A stretch of DNA of 64,000 nt from Pseudomonadota bacterium (lineage in GTDB: Bacteria; Pseudomonadota; Alphaproteobacteria; Micavibrionales; CSBR16-224), in the NCBI GenBank assembly GCA_013285465.1, contig CP053449.1, positions 675,179 through 739,178 on the forward strand, written 5' to 3'. A program made the translations under genes and the position numbers. Below are positions 44,498-53,700 of this stretch, piece after piece. The notes under the pieces were generated by a model. The model was given only the letters and a program-made list of their open reading frames with translations. It ran no database searches and was not told the origin of the DNA. Numbering within the stretch: the stretch's first letter is position 1; the number at the start of each line of letters is the position of its first letter.

Positions 44498-45514
44498 TTA
44501 TTTCGAATGTTTGATGACGAAGGTTGTACGCTTCGACATTTCTTTCATCTTATAGGCACCGACATAGGTGCAGGATGATCTGAGGCCGCCCAGAATAGCC
44601 AAAATCGTGTTTTTGACATCACCGCGGAAGGGAATGGAGGCGACACGACCTTCGCTGGCACGGTGTGCGGCAACACCGCCGCTGTATTTTTCCATCGCTT
44701 CGGTGCTGCTCATCCCGTAATATTCGATCATATTGTTGTTTTCGGCCAGCGCCTGCAGTTGTTCTTCATTCAGGCATTCGGTGTGTCCGGCCAGCATACC
44801 GCCCAGCATGACGAAATCGGCACCGGCGCCGAAGGCTTTGGCAACATCACCCGATGTGCGGCAGCCGCCGTCAGCGCAGATCAGACCGCCCAATCCATGC
44901 GCGGCATCGGCACATTCGATAATTGCGGAAAGCTGCGGAATACCGACACCGGTGACCGAACGTGTTTCACAGACGGATCCCGGGCCGATACCGATTTTGA
45001 CGATATCGGCACCGGCGATAATGAGGGCTTCGGTCATATCCGCCGTTGCGACATTCCCCGCCATGATGACGCAGTCGGGATGTTGTGCGCGGACTTTCTT
45101 AATGAAATTGACGAAAATTTCGGTATAGCCGTTTGCAACATCCAGACAGATTTTATTGATGCCTTTATCTTTGACGGCATCCATGACGTTTTGGATATGG
45201 CTTAAATCTTCCATCAGACCGAAAGTCATAAAATGGTAATCACCGGACAGGTCGGCGGCTTTCAGATCGTCCAGATCATAATGTTTGTGAATGGCGGTAT
45301 ACATGTCGTGCTGTGCCAGAACGCCGGCCATCGGTAATGTGCCGACCGTATCCATATTGGCGGCAATAATCGGGATACCCGTCATTTCAAACCCGGCATG
45401 GGGCAGGCGGAAGGTGCGTTTCAGTTCGACCTCTGCGCGTGTTTCAAGACGGCTGCGTTTGGGCCGGATCAGGACATCGTCAAAATCCAGTTTACGGTCG
45501 TTCTCGATTCTCAT
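44498..45514 (-). CDS. guaC: GMP reductase
   Basis: The enzyme converts GMP to IMP with [40 protein letters not shown] and the catalytic cysteine in [19 protein letters not shown] identify the IMPDH/GMPR fold without CBS domains. The start region [21 protein letters not shown] and 338 residues agree with GuaC over IMP dehydrogenase. AAAGGA precedes the ATG on the minus strand. Confidence 0.93.
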   Translation of the reverse strand: MRIENDRKLDFDDVLIRPKRSRLETRAEVELKRTFRLPHAGFEMTGIPIIAANMDTVGTLPMAGVLAQHDMYTAIHKHYDLDDLKAADLSGDYHFMTFGLMEDLSHIQNVMDAVKDKGINKICLDVANGYTEIFVNFIKKVRAQHPDCVIMAGNVATADMTEALIIAGADIVKIGIGPGSVCETRSVTGVGIPQLSAIIECADAAHGLGGLICADGGCRTSGDVAKAFGAGADFVMLGGMLAGHTECLNEEQLQALAENNNMIEYYGMSSTEAMEKYSGGVAAHRASEGRVASIPFRGDVKNTILAILGGLRSSCTYVGAYKMKEMSKRTTFVIKHSK

Positions 45515-45546
45515 GGCGGTTTTCCTTTCTGAAGGGTTGCAACCTG

Positions 45547-46539
45547 TTACATTGTTCCGGGCGCAGGTCCCGATTGGCCGATATACAGCATATAAAGATA
45601 GACGGCATATGTCGCTAATAAAAATCCGCCTTCAATCCGCGTGATATTCAGTTTGCGCAGCGCAAAAACGGCGAGCAGGATTGTCGCGAGTATCATCACC
45701 CATAAATCAAAGCGCAGAATTTCCGTTGGAATGGTCAGCGGGTCAACCAAAGCCGTGATGCCGAGGATGCCGAGAATGTTATAGATGTTACTGCCCAGAA
45801 TATTCCCCAGCGATACATCACCGTGATTGCGCAGTCCTGCGACAATAGCAGTCACCAGTTCCGGCAGCGAGGTACCGATGGCAACAATCGTCAAGCCGAT
45901 GACGGTTTCGGAAATTCCGGCTTTTTGTGCGAGCGTAATCGCACCGGTCACCAGCAATTTTGCACCCAGAATGGTCAGAGTAATGCCACCGACAGCCAGT
46001 ATGCCGGAGAGCGGCATGGTCATCGGGCGTCCCATAAAGGTTTCCATTTCTTTCAGCTCTTCGACAAGATGCTGTTTTTCCACGCGTTTCAGCTTGGCTT
46101 TCTCGCTGAAATAGATAAAAGCGACATAGCCGAGAAGTGACAGGACAAAAAATGCGCCGATCATGCGTCCGACCTCTCCGAAAAACAGGGCGGCAAGGGC
46201 GAAAACCAATGTGGATGCGGCGACAGCTGTACCGTCACGTTTGAATTCTGAAATCGGGGTGACAATCGGTATCAGGAGGGCGCCGACACCGGCAACCAGC
46301 AGGATATTGGCAATATTGCTGCCGACGACATTGCCGACGGCAATATCGGGCGATCCTTCCAGCGCTGCGGCAACGCAGGTGACAAGCTCGGGCATTGATG
46401 TTCCGAATCCGACCAGCACGATTCCGATAATCAGCGGCGGCATTTTCAGGCGGCGGGCAAGAGCAACCGATCCTTTGACGAGAATTTCTCCGCCAAACAG
46501 CAGCAACAGGAAACCGGAAATCAGCAAAAGCCAGACCAT
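45547..46539 (-). CDS. Calcium/sodium antiporter, CaCA family (YrbG type)
   Basis: A 330-residue membrane protein with ten or so helices and the two alpha repeats of the family: [16 protein letters not shown] near residue 75 and [16 protein letters not shown] near residue 248, each with [11 protein letters not shown] or [13 protein letters not shown] nearby. It exchanges Ca2+ or another cation for Na+/H+. It lies 3 bases after the exonuclease gene on the same strand. Confidence 0.93.
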   Translation of the reverse strand: MVWLLLISGFLLLLFGGEILVKGSVALARRLKMPPLIIGIVLVGFGTSMPELVTCVAAALEGSPDIAVGNVVGSNIANILLVAGVGALLIPIVTPISEFKRDGTAVAASTLVFALAALFFGEVGRMIGAFFVLSLLGYVAFIYFSEKAKLKRVEKQHLVEELKEMETFMGRPMTMPLSGILAVGGITLTILGAKLLVTGAITLAQKAGISETVIGLTIVAIGTSLPELVTAIVAGLRNHGDVSLGNILGSNIYNILGILGITALVDPLTIPTEILRFDLWVMILATILLAVFALRKLNITRIEGGFLLATYAVYLYMLYIGQSGPAPGTM

Positions 46540-46542
46540 TGT

Positions 46543-47106
46543 TTATGCGACCTTCACCGGCAGTTTTTTATGCAGCGCACACAGTGCCTGCGTCAGGGAA
46601 TCGACATCATGCATGGCATTATGGACATGACCGGGCAAATCAATGTCAAAGGCTTTGGAAACCGTGCCGCTGGTATATTGGCGGACGTCAATACCGGCAT
46701 TTTTAATGAAAACAGTCGCGTCCAGGAACGGGCAGCGCAGGTCATAAACCATATCGTTTAACACGCAGCCTTCCTGCAAAATGACGCAATCCATGCCATA
46801 GGAAAAACAGGGCGTGTCACCGGCAAATTCCTTGAATTGCTGATAGGCTTCTGCGAAAGACAGACCTTGTTTATCAACCTGCTCCTGAGTAATTGCCGTC
46901 AAGTCCTTAAAGCAATCGGACAGTTCCGGGTTGCGGACAGGGCGGACGAAGATATCCATTACATCAAGAATTTCGCCGCTGCTCAGGTCAAGCTTTTGCG
47001 CGGCAAGCTGAACCAGTTCCCGGTATTCACCTTCACCTGACCAGCCGCGCGCCATTGCGCCGTCCCATGTGGTGTACTCGGTATCCCAGACAATAATGAT
47101 CGGCAT
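46543..47106 (-). CDS. DnaQ-like 3'-5' exonuclease family protein
   Basis: The 187-residue product has the ExoI motif as IIVWDTEYTTW (Asp8, Glu10), the Exo II region near FSYGMDCVILQEG, and the ExoIII motif HNAMHDVDSLTQAL with its His and Asp. This is the KapD/DnaQ-like group that acts on DNA or RNA 3' ends. ATG 47106 (MPIIIVWD) is chosen because AAGGAG lies 13 bases upstream; the longer frame starts inside fdxA. It is coupled to the upstream fdxA gene. Confidence 0.82.
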   Translation of the reverse strand: MPIIIVWDTEYTTWDGAMARGWSGEGEYRELVQLAAQKLDLSSGEILDVMDIFVRPVRNPELSDCFKDLTAITQEQVDKQGLSFAEAYQQFKEFAGDTPCFSYGMDCVILQEGCVLNDMVYDLRCPFLDATVFIKNAGIDVRQYTSGTVSKAFDIDLPGHVHNAMHDVDSLTQALCALHKKLPVKVA

Positions 47107-47114
47107 TTTAGGGG

Positions 47115-47453
47115 TCAGTCTCCTTCCCCGGGTTCGGGGCTGAAATATTTTTCGAACTTTCCTTCCATGCCTGCAAATTCTGCGGCATCTTTCGGATGTT
47201 CTTTGCTTTGCGTGATATTCGGCCATTTTTCCGCATATTCGCGGTTCAGTTCCAGATATTTTGCCGCGCGGTCATCAATGTCCGAGACGATGGCTTCCTC
47301 CGGGCATTCCGGTTCACAGACGCCGCAGTCAATGCATTCATCCGGATGGATGACCAGCATATTCTCGCCTTCATAAAAACAATCCACCGGACAGACGTCA
47401 ACGCAGTCCGTGTATTTGCATCGAATACATGTATCAAGCACAACATAGGTCAT
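47115..47453 (-). CDS. fdxA: 7Fe ferredoxin FdxA
   Basis: A 112-residue ferredoxin with a [3Fe-4S]/[4Fe-4S] pair, as in alphaproteobacterial Fdx[26 protein letters not shown] and the second cluster [12 protein letters not shown] are present, with the usual acidic C-terminal extension [23 protein letters not shown]. It is an electron carrier of unknown partner. The exonuclease gene follows. Confidence 0.96.
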   Translation of the reverse strand: MTYVVLDTCIRCKYTDCVDVCPVDCFYEGENMLVIHPDECIDCGVCEPECPEEAIVSDIDDRAAKYLELNREYAEKWPNITQSKEHPKDAAEFAGMEGKFEKYFSPEPGEGD

Positions 47454-47505
47454 CGCTGTTTACACCCTTGCAATAAAATTTGTCGTTACAGTGTTCTTTT
47501 TATTC

Positions 47506-48444
47506 TTATTCCGACGTTTCCGCAAGCTTTCGCAGTAATGTCATGCGCACAATATCCGCACGGTCATTGGCGACCTGACAGGTTCCCGCCGCAACATGCC
47601 CGCCGCCGCCATGTTCCAGCATCAGCTTGCCGATATTGGCTTTCGAGGATTTGTTCAAAATGGATTTTCCGAGGGCGAAAACCGTGTTCTTTTTCTCGCG
47701 TCCCCACATCACATGCATCGACACATTTGTGTCGGGATAAAGCGCATAGATCATAAAGCGGTTGCCGACATAGATGGTTTCTTCTTTGCGAATATCCAGA
47801 ATGACGGTTTTCCCGTCAACACTGCTGCAGCGGCGCAGCTGTTGCTCAAAAGGACCGGCATGTTCACGGTACAGCGCAACACGTTCAGCAACATCGGGAT
47901 GCTCCAGAATTTCTTCAATATCGGTTTTTTCGCGGCAGTAATCGATCAGGTCCATCATCAGCTGATAGTTGGAAATGCGGAAATGGCGGAAACGTCCAAG
48001 TCCGGTGCGGGCATCCATCAGGTAACCCAGAAGAATCCAGCCATCGGGTTTCAGGATTTCGTCTTTGCTCAGATTGGCGGCATCAATTTTATCCACCGCT
48101 TTCATCATATCCAGCGACAGATTCTGATAAGTCTGGCGACCGCCGTAATAATCATATACCACCCGTGCCGCGGAAGGGGCGTGCGGATCAAGGATATGGT
48201 TCGGGCGCGACCCGCCGACCCGCATCATCTCGCTGGCATGGTGGTCAAAGACCAGATGCGCATTTTCGACATAGGGCAGATTGGTGATAATGTCGTTGGA
48301 GGTCACCTCGATCAGCCCGTCCTGCATATCTTTGGGGTGAACAAACAGAATATCGTCAACGATGTCGATTTCTTTCAATAAAACCGCACAAACGAGACCA
48401 TCCATGTCACTGCGGGTAATCAGGCGAAATTTTTGTTCGGACAT
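47506..48444 (-). CDS. DHH-superfamily phosphoesterase
   Basis: A 312-residue protein with the DHH signature: LITRSDMDGLVCAVLL (first metal motif), HLVFDHHASE (DHH) and the DHHA1-like GGGGHVAAGTCQV near the C-terminus. Related proteins include exopolyphosphatase, oligoribonuclease NrnA and cyclic-dinucleotide phosphodiesterase; which reaction applies is not clear. It is transcribed away from the 5'-nucleotidase gene. Confidence 0.88.
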   Translation of the reverse strand: MSEQKFRLITRSDMDGLVCAVLLKEIDIVDDILFVHPKDMQDGLIEVTSNDIITNLPYVENAHLVFDHHASEMMRVGGSRPNHILDPHAPSAARVVYDYYGGRQTYQNLSLDMMKAVDKIDAANLSKDEILKPDGWILLGYLMDARTGLGRFRHFRISNYQLMMDLIDYCREKTDIEEILEHPDVAERVALYREHAGPFEQQLRRCSSVDGKTVILDIRKEETIYVGNRFMIYALYPDTNVSMHVMWGREKKNTVFALGKSILNKSSKANIGKLMLEHGGGGHVAAGTCQVANDRADIVRMTLLRKLAETSE

Positions 48445-48549
48445 TTTGCTGCCTTTTTAATTTTTACTTTTGCGCCGGAACCTTAATATTAAGACATATC
48501 TTAGATTTTACGGCGCGAAGCTTCAAGCGGTAATCACGGTTTTCTGATA

Positions 48550-48582
48550 TTGACAATAGGCGGATTGTGAAATATGTATAGT
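48550..48582 (+). promoter_or_regulatory. Candidate promoter of the HAD/5'-nucleotidase gene
   Basis: TTGACA (48550-48555) is followed after 17 bases by TATGTA (48573-48578), with a better TATAGT overlapping at 48577-48582 but at 21 bases. A clear AGGAGA ribosome-binding site precedes the ATG at 48609. Confidence 0.5.
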
Positions 48583-48608
48583 GCTTATTTTAATTAGGAG
48601 ATGTTCCC

Positions 48609-49178
48609 ATGACCAAACCCGCTGCAAATCATAATAATACCGAAGCCCCCGCCGTGACCATTTTTATTGATCTGGACGGTGTTCTTGCCGATTTTGACAC
48701 ACATGCGCAGGCGCAGGGCAAAATCAAAGCCGATGGCAAAACCGATTATGATGCGCTGGACACGGAATGGTGGCGGACAATGCCGGCTTTTGACGGGGCG
48801 GTGGAATTTCTGAAAGACCTGAAAAAGGAAGGGCAGACAAAATTTCTGACCGGTCCGATGGTTTCGCCGGAATGTCATTACGGCAAGGCGCAATGGATTA
48901 CGAATTTTGAACCCGGACGCGGAAAATGGGCGCTGATGGATCTGATTATCTGCCCCAGCAAAGATAAGCGCTTTCTGGCGGCGGAAGACCGCATTCTGGT
49001 CGATGACCGTATCGGCAATATCAAGGATTGGGAAGCGGCCGGCGGCGTCGGCATCCATCATACCGGCGATTTTGCCGATACGCTGGCGCGCACACAAAAA
49101 GCTGCGGCAAAAATTCGCGCAGCAAAGACAGCAAAAACCGCACCGGCCAACAGCCTGCGCCGGACCTTTAAAAGGTAA
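48609..49178 (+). CDS. HAD-superfamily 5'(3')-deoxyribonucleotidase-like protein
   Basis: A 189-residue protein with HAD motif I in IFIDLDGVLADFD (Asp nucleophile near residue 20), and the NT5C-type pattern TEWWRTMPAFDGAVEFLKDLK, FLTGPMVSPECHYGKAQWI and RILVDDRIGNIKDWEAAGGVGIHH. Family members dephosphorylate dNMPs. The C-terminus after residue 165 is Ala/Lys-rich. Confidence 0.78.
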   Translation: MTKPAANHNNTEAPAVTIFIDLDGVLADFDTHAQAQGKIKADGKTDYDALDTEWWRTMPAFDGAVEFLKDLKKEGQTKFLTGPMVSPECHYGKAQWITNFEPGRGKWALMDLIICPSKDKRFLAAEDRILVDDRIGNIKDWEAAGGVGIHHTGDFADTLARTQKAAAKIRAAKTAKTAPANSLRRTFKR

Positions 49179-49182
49179 TTTT

Positions 49183-49587
49183 TCAGCTTAATTCATCAAT
49201 CAGGTTTTTCTGGATTTCCGATTCCGTGCGCAATGCAAGGGTATTGGCTTTATAAGCGATTTTTGTTGCCAAAAGATCGGTAATTTCCTTTTCCAGCGAA
49301 ATATTCGGCACGGCCACGGAACCGTTTTCATCGGCAAAAGGCGAGGACGGGTCAAAAACCAGCAATGTGCCGTTTTCATCCTGCGAAATCGTGGCTGTCG
49401 TGCCGCCTGCCGGCGAAACTGCGCTTTGCGAGACCTTCAGGGGTTTGAACACCTCGGGGCCTGATGCCGTCTGGCTGTCGGGGTTGACGCCCGAAGAGGT
49501 CAGATTGGCAATATTGGAAGATGCCGCCGCAAGACGCTGGCTTTGCGCTTTTAAGCCGCTAAGAGAGATTTGCAGGGAATCCGCCAT
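49183..49587 (-). CDS. FlgC-like flagellar basal-body rod protein
   Basis: A 134-residue protein with the two hallmarks of rod/hook proteins: an N-terminal LQISLSGLKAQSQRLAAASSNIANLTSSG (the SNIAN motif) and a C-terminal PNISLEKEITDLLATKIAYKANTLALRTESEI. The size matches FlgC (about 138). The usual flgB and fliE neighbours are absent, so this may be a second or displaced copy. Confidence 0.75.
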   Translation of the reverse strand: MADSLQISLSGLKAQSQRLAAASSNIANLTSSGVNPDSQTASGPEVFKPLKVSQSAVSPAGGTTATISQDENGTLLVFDPSSPFADENGSVAVPNISLEKEITDLLATKIAYKANTLALRTESEIQKNLIDELS

Positions 49588-49652
49588 GTTTCATACCCGT
49601 CTTAAAAAATTGTCGAATATATTTATTATAACAAAAAAGCTTTAACGGAGCG

Positions 49653-49679
49653 TTTAAAAATTTGCGCTTTAAAAATTTG
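49653..49679. repeat. Two tandem copies of a 12-base unit
   Basis: TTTAAAAATTTG occurs at 49653-49664 and again at 49668-49679, separated by CGC. It lies in the AT-rich gap between the FlgC-like gene and the exported protein at 49725, where a divergent promoter region is expected. Confidence 0.8.
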
Positions 49680-49724
49680 TCCCTAGACCGCCTTTCTATC
49701 AACGTGTAAACTTATTCCTGCGAC

Positions 49725-50321
49725 ATGGATAAATTTACTGATAAGGGAATGGTTTTAGAGATGCTGAATAAACGATTTACGGGTCTTTTTGCCTTTACGG
49801 CGGCAGCGCTGGTTTTTTGTACGCCGGTCAATACTGCAACAGCACAGTCTATGGTGGACGGTAAGGATACGCGCATGGCAAACCGCACGGTTGATGCGAC
49901 AGGTGCGAGCCTGCCGCTGCATCTGCGTATGAATAAGCGCAAAAAATACAGCTGGTCCTATCAGCCGGCACTGGATCCCATCTGGGCGAAATACAGACAT
50001 CAGCAGCAATGGCAAGGCCTGTACTGGGACACATCACGCTGGCCCGAGGATATGTCCGAAGAGCAGGTTTTGAAAGCTTTTTACGGGGCAGATATCTTCC
50101 GCCGCCAATATATGGTCGAGAAGCAATACAAGTCCAAAGCCGTGCTGGTTGTCGGACCGACTTTCTATAAATTATCCGATCTGGATCGCCACCGCTCTTT
50201 GCAACTGGTATCCGACCATTTCAATTTCTTTGAAAGCGGTCTCACGGGCTTTGACGTGACGGATTGGCGTACAGGCTATAAAATCGGCGAATTTAATGCA
50301 AAAGGCTTCCAGCTGTTTTAA
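49725..50321 (+). CDS. Exported hypothetical protein
   Basis: Unrecognised. The 198-residue product has a Sec-type signal (MLNKRFTGLFAFTAAALVFCTPVNTATA) that begins at residue 13, so ATG 49761 may be the real start. The mature part is Tyr/Trp/Lys-rich: KKYSWSYQPALDPIWAKYRHQQQWQGLYWDTSRWPEDMSEEQ. It contains FFESGLTGFDVTDWRTGYKIGEF near the end. It precedes the BepA-like protease by 18 bases, so the two are probably co-expressed in the periplasm. Confidence 0.7.
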   Translation: MDKFTDKGMVLEMLNKRFTGLFAFTAAALVFCTPVNTATAQSMVDGKDTRMANRTVDATGASLPLHLRMNKRKKYSWSYQPALDPIWAKYRHQQQWQGLYWDTSRWPEDMSEEQVLKAFYGADIFRRQYMVEKQYKSKAVLVVGPTFYKLSDLDRHRSLQLVSDHFNFFESGLTGFDVTDWRTGYKIGEFNAKGFQLF

Positions 50322-50339
50322 GGAAGCCGGAAAGTAATC

Positions 50340-51749
50340 ATGGGATATTTACGGAGGCGGCGCTTCTTTTCGGGAATTGTCGCCTTTCTCTTTGCAGTCA
50401 CATTATGCTTTCTGGCGCAGGGTGAAACGGCCCGTGCGCAAGGGCTTAGTCTTATCCGTGATGCGGAAATCGAAAATGTAATCCGTGATATTTCCGCGCC
50501 GCTGTTTCAGGAGGCCGGATTCTCCCGCGATTCCATCCGCATTATTATTGTGCAAAGTAACGAACTGAATGCCTTTGTCGCGGGCGGCCATAATATTTTT
50601 CTGCATACCGGGCTGTTATTGCGTGCGGAAAATGCCGGCGAGCTTGCCGGCGTGATTGCGCATGAATTAAGCCATATCGCATCAGGTCATCTGGCACGCG
50701 GTCATGCCGCGATGGAAGGGATTTCCTTTCAGGCGATGCTGGCTGCGGTGCTGGGGATTGCCGCGGCGGTCGGCAGCGGTAATGCCGAAGCGGGCGCTGC
50801 GATTATGACCGGCGGACAGGCGGCGGCATTGGCCAGTTTTCTGAAATATAACCGGACGCAGGAAGCTTCCGCCGATCACGGTGCGATTTCCTATCTGAAT
50901 GGTGCAGGGCTTTCCGCGCGCGGTCTTCTGAGCTTCATGGAGAAGCTGGAAGGTGAGGAATTGCTTCCGTCCTCGCAACAATCGGAATATGTGCGCACAC
51001 ACCCGCTGACAGTGGACAGGATCAATTTTCTGCGCCATGCCGTGGGGCAATCGCGTTACAGTGACCGCCCGTTTCCGGCAGTGTGGAACAAAGATTTCCC
51101 GCGCGTGCAGGCCAAGCTTATGGGCTTTCTTTATCCCGAACGCGCCTTAAACCTGCGGGAAGGCATTACACATCCTATTGCGGCGCGCTATGCCAAAGCC
51201 ATCGCATTGTTCCGCAAGGGCAAATTGACGGAAGCCGTCAGCATGATGGATGATTTGATCGAAGAAGAGCCGGAAAACGGCTATTTCCATGAATTAAAGG
51301 GCGATATCCTGTTTGAGGCAGGAAACGCCTTACATGCTGCAAAATCCTATCAAAAGGCTGTGGAATTACAGCCGGATAGCGGTTTGATTAAAATTGATTA
51401 CGCGCATGTGCTGACAGGCATTGCGCGGGCACGGCAGAGCCGTGACGGCAAAGCCCCTGCGGATGTGCTGGATAAAGCCATTGGTCTGCTGCAGCAGGCC
51501 AAAGAGGATGAAAATTTGAACCCCAGCCTGTACCGCTTTCTGGCGGTGGCATATGGTATGAAAGGGGAGGATGGTTACGCCCGCTTGAATCTGGCGGAAG
51601 AGGCCGTTTTGCGGAATGATCTGGATGTTGCGGAACGTCAGATTTCCTATGCAGAGGCGAATTTACCTGAAAAAGCGGCGCAGGCGCGGCTGCGTGTTGC
51701 CGATTTGAAAGAAGTGGTGGCACAGCGCCGTGCGGAAATGAAAAAATAA
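50340..51749 (+). CDS. M48-family periplasmic protease with TPR domain (BepA/LoiP type)
   Basis: A 469-residue zinc metalloprotease. The active-site HELSHIASGHLARGH is near residue 108, with the third zinc ligand in QEASADHGAISYL. An N-terminal hydrophobic segment (FSGIVAFLFAVTLCFLAQG) is a signal. From about residue 280 there are tetratricopeptide repeats (HPIAARYAKAIALFRKGKLTEAVSMMDDLIEEEPENGYFHELKGDILFEAGNALHAAKSYQKAVELQPDS). In E. coli BepA assists LPS transport protein LptD assembly and degrades misfolded outer-membrane proteins. Confidence 0.93.
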   Translation: MGYLRRRRFFSGIVAFLFAVTLCFLAQGETARAQGLSLIRDAEIENVIRDISAPLFQEAGFSRDSIRIIIVQSNELNAFVAGGHNIFLHTGLLLRAENAGELAGVIAHELSHIASGHLARGHAAMEGISFQAMLAAVLGIAAAVGSGNAEAGAAIMTGGQAAALASFLKYNRTQEASADHGAISYLNGAGLSARGLLSFMEKLEGEELLPSSQQSEYVRTHPLTVDRINFLRHAVGQSRYSDRPFPAVWNKDFPRVQAKLMGFLYPERALNLREGITHPIAARYAKAIALFRKGKLTEAVSMMDDLIEEEPENGYFHELKGDILFEAGNALHAAKSYQKAVELQPDSGLIKIDYAHVLTGIARARQSRDGKAPADVLDKAIGLLQQAKEDENLNPSLYRFLAVAYGMKGEDGYARLNLAEEAVLRNDLDVAERQISYAEANLPEKAAQARLRVADLKEVVAQRRAEMKK

Positions 51750-51808
51750 GGTTGCTTTTCGGCGGGGCAGGCTTTTAGATTGATTAAGGAATATATGTTA
51801 GAATAATC

Positions 51809-51836
51809 AAATGTCTTTTTCTTAAAAGACATTTTT
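51809..51836 (+). terminator. Terminator between bepA-like and dsbA-like genes
   Basis: An 11-bp perfect stem AAATGTCTTTT (51809-51819) with AAAAGACATTT (51824-51834), 4-base loop, then TT and A. It lies 60 bases past the protease stop and 28 bases before the DsbA-like start. Confidence 0.6.
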
Positions 51837-51863
51837 ACGGAACAGGAAAAAGGAAATTTGATC

Positions 51864-52625
51864 ATGTGGAAAAAAGGCTCCCGGCTTTCTTTGGCAACAT
51901 TTTTTACGCTTGCCGCGATGTGTGCGGCAATGTTGACGGTAGACAGCCGCACAGCATCTGCTCAAACAGCGGCAGCGCCGGATCGCGCGGCGATTGAGGC
52001 CATTGTGCTGGATGTGATCAAGGATAACCCGCAGGTGATTTTGGAAACGGTAAACGCCTATCTGCAAAAACAGCAGGGGGAGCGCCAGCAGGTTGCCCTG
52101 GAAGAACATTCAAGCCGTCTTTTCAAAGGCTCGCCGATTGCCGGTAACCCCGAGGGGGATGTAACGGTTGTGGAGTTTTTTGATTACCGTTGCGGCTATT
52201 GTAAACGCGCATGGGAAACCGTAGACCGTTTGATGAAAGAAGATAAAAACCTCCGCGTTGTTTTTAAAGACTTCCCGATTCTCGGCCCCGAATCGGAAAC
52301 GGCGGCACGTTGGGCTCTGGCTGCCGAAAAACAGGGAAAATATCTGGAGTTTCACCATGAATTGATGACGCATCGCGGTGCTTTTGACGTGGATACGCTG
52401 TCTGCTATGGCTGAGAAACTCGGCCTGAATGCGGGACGTATGCGTCAGGATGCGCAAAGCGCCGATGTGTCGACGACGATCCAGATGAACCGCGCTTTGG
52501 CGAATGATCTTGGTATTACAGGAACGCCGGGTTTTGTCGTCGAAGATCAGCTGATCTCCGGTGCGGTACCATATGAAAGCATGGTGGATGCCATCAGTAA
52601 GAAAAGAAAAGAAAAAAAGCTTTAA
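51864..52625 (+). CDS. DsbA-family thiol oxidoreductase
   Basis: A 253-residue exported thioredoxin-fold protein. The signal is MWKKGSRLSLATFFTLAAMCAAMLTV, and the redox motif FFDYRCGYCKRAWETV holds CGYC near residue 110. A cis-proline TPGFVVE follows at about residue 222. An N-terminal helical segment (IEAIVLDVIKDNPQVILETVNAYLQKQ) before the fold is typical of the BdbD/ScsC/DsbA-like group. AAAAGG is 10 bases before ATG 51864. Confidence 0.92.
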   Translation: MWKKGSRLSLATFFTLAAMCAAMLTVDSRTASAQTAAAPDRAAIEAIVLDVIKDNPQVILETVNAYLQKQQGERQQVALEEHSSRLFKGSPIAGNPEGDVTVVEFFDYRCGYCKRAWETVDRLMKEDKNLRVVFKDFPILGPESETAARWALAAEKQGKYLEFHHELMTHRGAFDVDTLSAMAEKLGLNAGRMRQDAQSADVSTTIQMNRALANDLGITGTPGFVVEDQLISGAVPYESMVDAISKKRKEKKL

Positions 52626-52652
52626 GTCCTTCTTTTTAAAAAGAGTTTTACG

Positions 52653-52934
52653 TTATTTATCACGCTGTCCGGAGCCCGCTTCGGACAGCGTCGGTATATT
52701 GCGGATCTTTCTGTTGTCATCCAGGGACTGCAATATCTCTTGATACAGATCCGTGCATCTCTCCCAGGTACCTGCACCGCCATGCTGTTCTTCATAGGTC
52801 GCGATGATTTTTAGCAATGCGTCATCCAGTACGGGAACAATCTCGCTCATTCCCTCGCGGTCGGCTTCAGCCAACGCATAAAGGATTAGGGATAAAATAT
52901 GTTCGGTAACGTTTTTCTTTATGTGGTCGCTCAT
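52653..52934 (-). CDS. Small helical protein coupled to the LuxI-type synthase
   Basis: Unrecognised. The 93-residue product (MSDHIKKNVTEHILSLILYALAEADREGMSEIVPVLDDALLKIIATYEEQHG) is predicted to be all-helical, acidic and soluble. ATG 52934 overlaps the luxI stop as ATGA and has AAGGGG 8 bases upstream, so it is translated from the same message. An in-frame GTG at 52943 is less likely. Its dependence on luxI suggests a role linked to the signal or its response, but there is no known family. No LuxR-type helix-turn-helix was seen in it. Confidence 0.75.
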   Translation of the reverse strand: MSDHIKKNVTEHILSLILYALAEADREGMSEIVPVLDDALLKIIATYEEQHGGAGTWERCTDLYQEILQSLDDNRKIRNIPTLSEAGSGQRDK

Positions 52935-53584
52935 TCCATACACCCCTTTTTCTGAATGGTTTCAATCTCGTTAAACGGCGCCGTCAGCAGAACCGGATGA
53001 GAAATGCCTGTCTTCTCCCTGACCCGCTCCAGCGCTTCTGCGGACACATGCATCTGTCCCGCGATATTTTTGCGCCCGCCGCCGTAATGTCCGGCTTTTC
53101 CCAAAAATTCGACATCCCAGCCTGCATTGATGAAAACAGACTTCCAGATCAGCGGCGGCATAATGCCGATAATGGCGGTGATGTTCCGGGCCAAGGCGAA
53201 TTCCAGATAGGCGCAGACAATTTCCGCCGTGATACGGCGGCGCAGAAATTGCGGCAATTTACGGTCAATACAAAAGCGTGACCCTTCCCAGATGCGGGCG
53301 GAGGCGGGTAAGGCGATGTTTTCGACGCTTTCCGGCCACAAATCTTTCAGCATATAGGGGCGGTCTGTCGGCATCAGGCGCGATGCGCCGCGTACATCAC
53401 CGTTTTCATCCTGCCAGACAAGATAGCTGGTGGCAGGTGTATCGTAACAGTCATATTCCATGCCGCGAAAGCTGGACAGCTCCCAATCCTGCCGGTCGAC
53501 AAAGGAGCGGTAGCGCAGACGGTATTGTGATGAGAGTGCTTTGCCGAAATACTGTGCCGTTTCGCAGTTTACACAGTTAATCAT
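52931..53584 (-). CDS. LuxI-family N-acyl-homoserine lactone synthase
   Basis: The enzyme makes an AHL signal from SAM and an acyl-carrier protein. With ATG 53584 (MINCVNCETAQ), the classical invariant residues fall exactly at their standard positions: Arg24, Phe28, Trp34, Asp45, Asp48, Arg69, Glu100 and Arg103, seen in RYRSFVDRQDW, YDCYD, GASR and EGSR. This supports the start and rejects a longer frame to 53797. GGAG lies about 11 bases upstream. 217 residues is typical. No luxR gene is in the window. A lux-box-like palindrome lies upstream at 53701. Confidence 0.93.
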   Translation of the reverse strand: MINCVNCETAQYFGKALSSQYRLRYRSFVDRQDWELSSFRGMEYDCYDTPATSYLVWQDENGDVRGASRLMPTDRPYMLKDLWPESVENIALPASARIWEGSRFCIDRKLPQFLRRRITAEIVCAYLEFALARNITAIIGIMPPLIWKSVFINAGWDVEFLGKAGHYGGGRKNIAGQMHVSAEALERVREKTGISHPVLLTAPFNEIETIQKKGCME

Positions 53585-53700
53585 TGGCGGGATGTCTCCT
53601 TCAAGAAGCGGTGTTCCTTTGAATAGGGAGGCGTGGAATGGACGAAATGAAGGGAGTCCTGCCCCCATCTGAAATGACAGCAAATTGCGGAGCTTTGTGA

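Noticed and set aside
49642-49657. CtrA-like site TTAA...TTAA before the exported protein gene
   Set aside because: The half-sites are separated by 8 bases, not the usual 7, and the region is AT-rich enough for chance matches.
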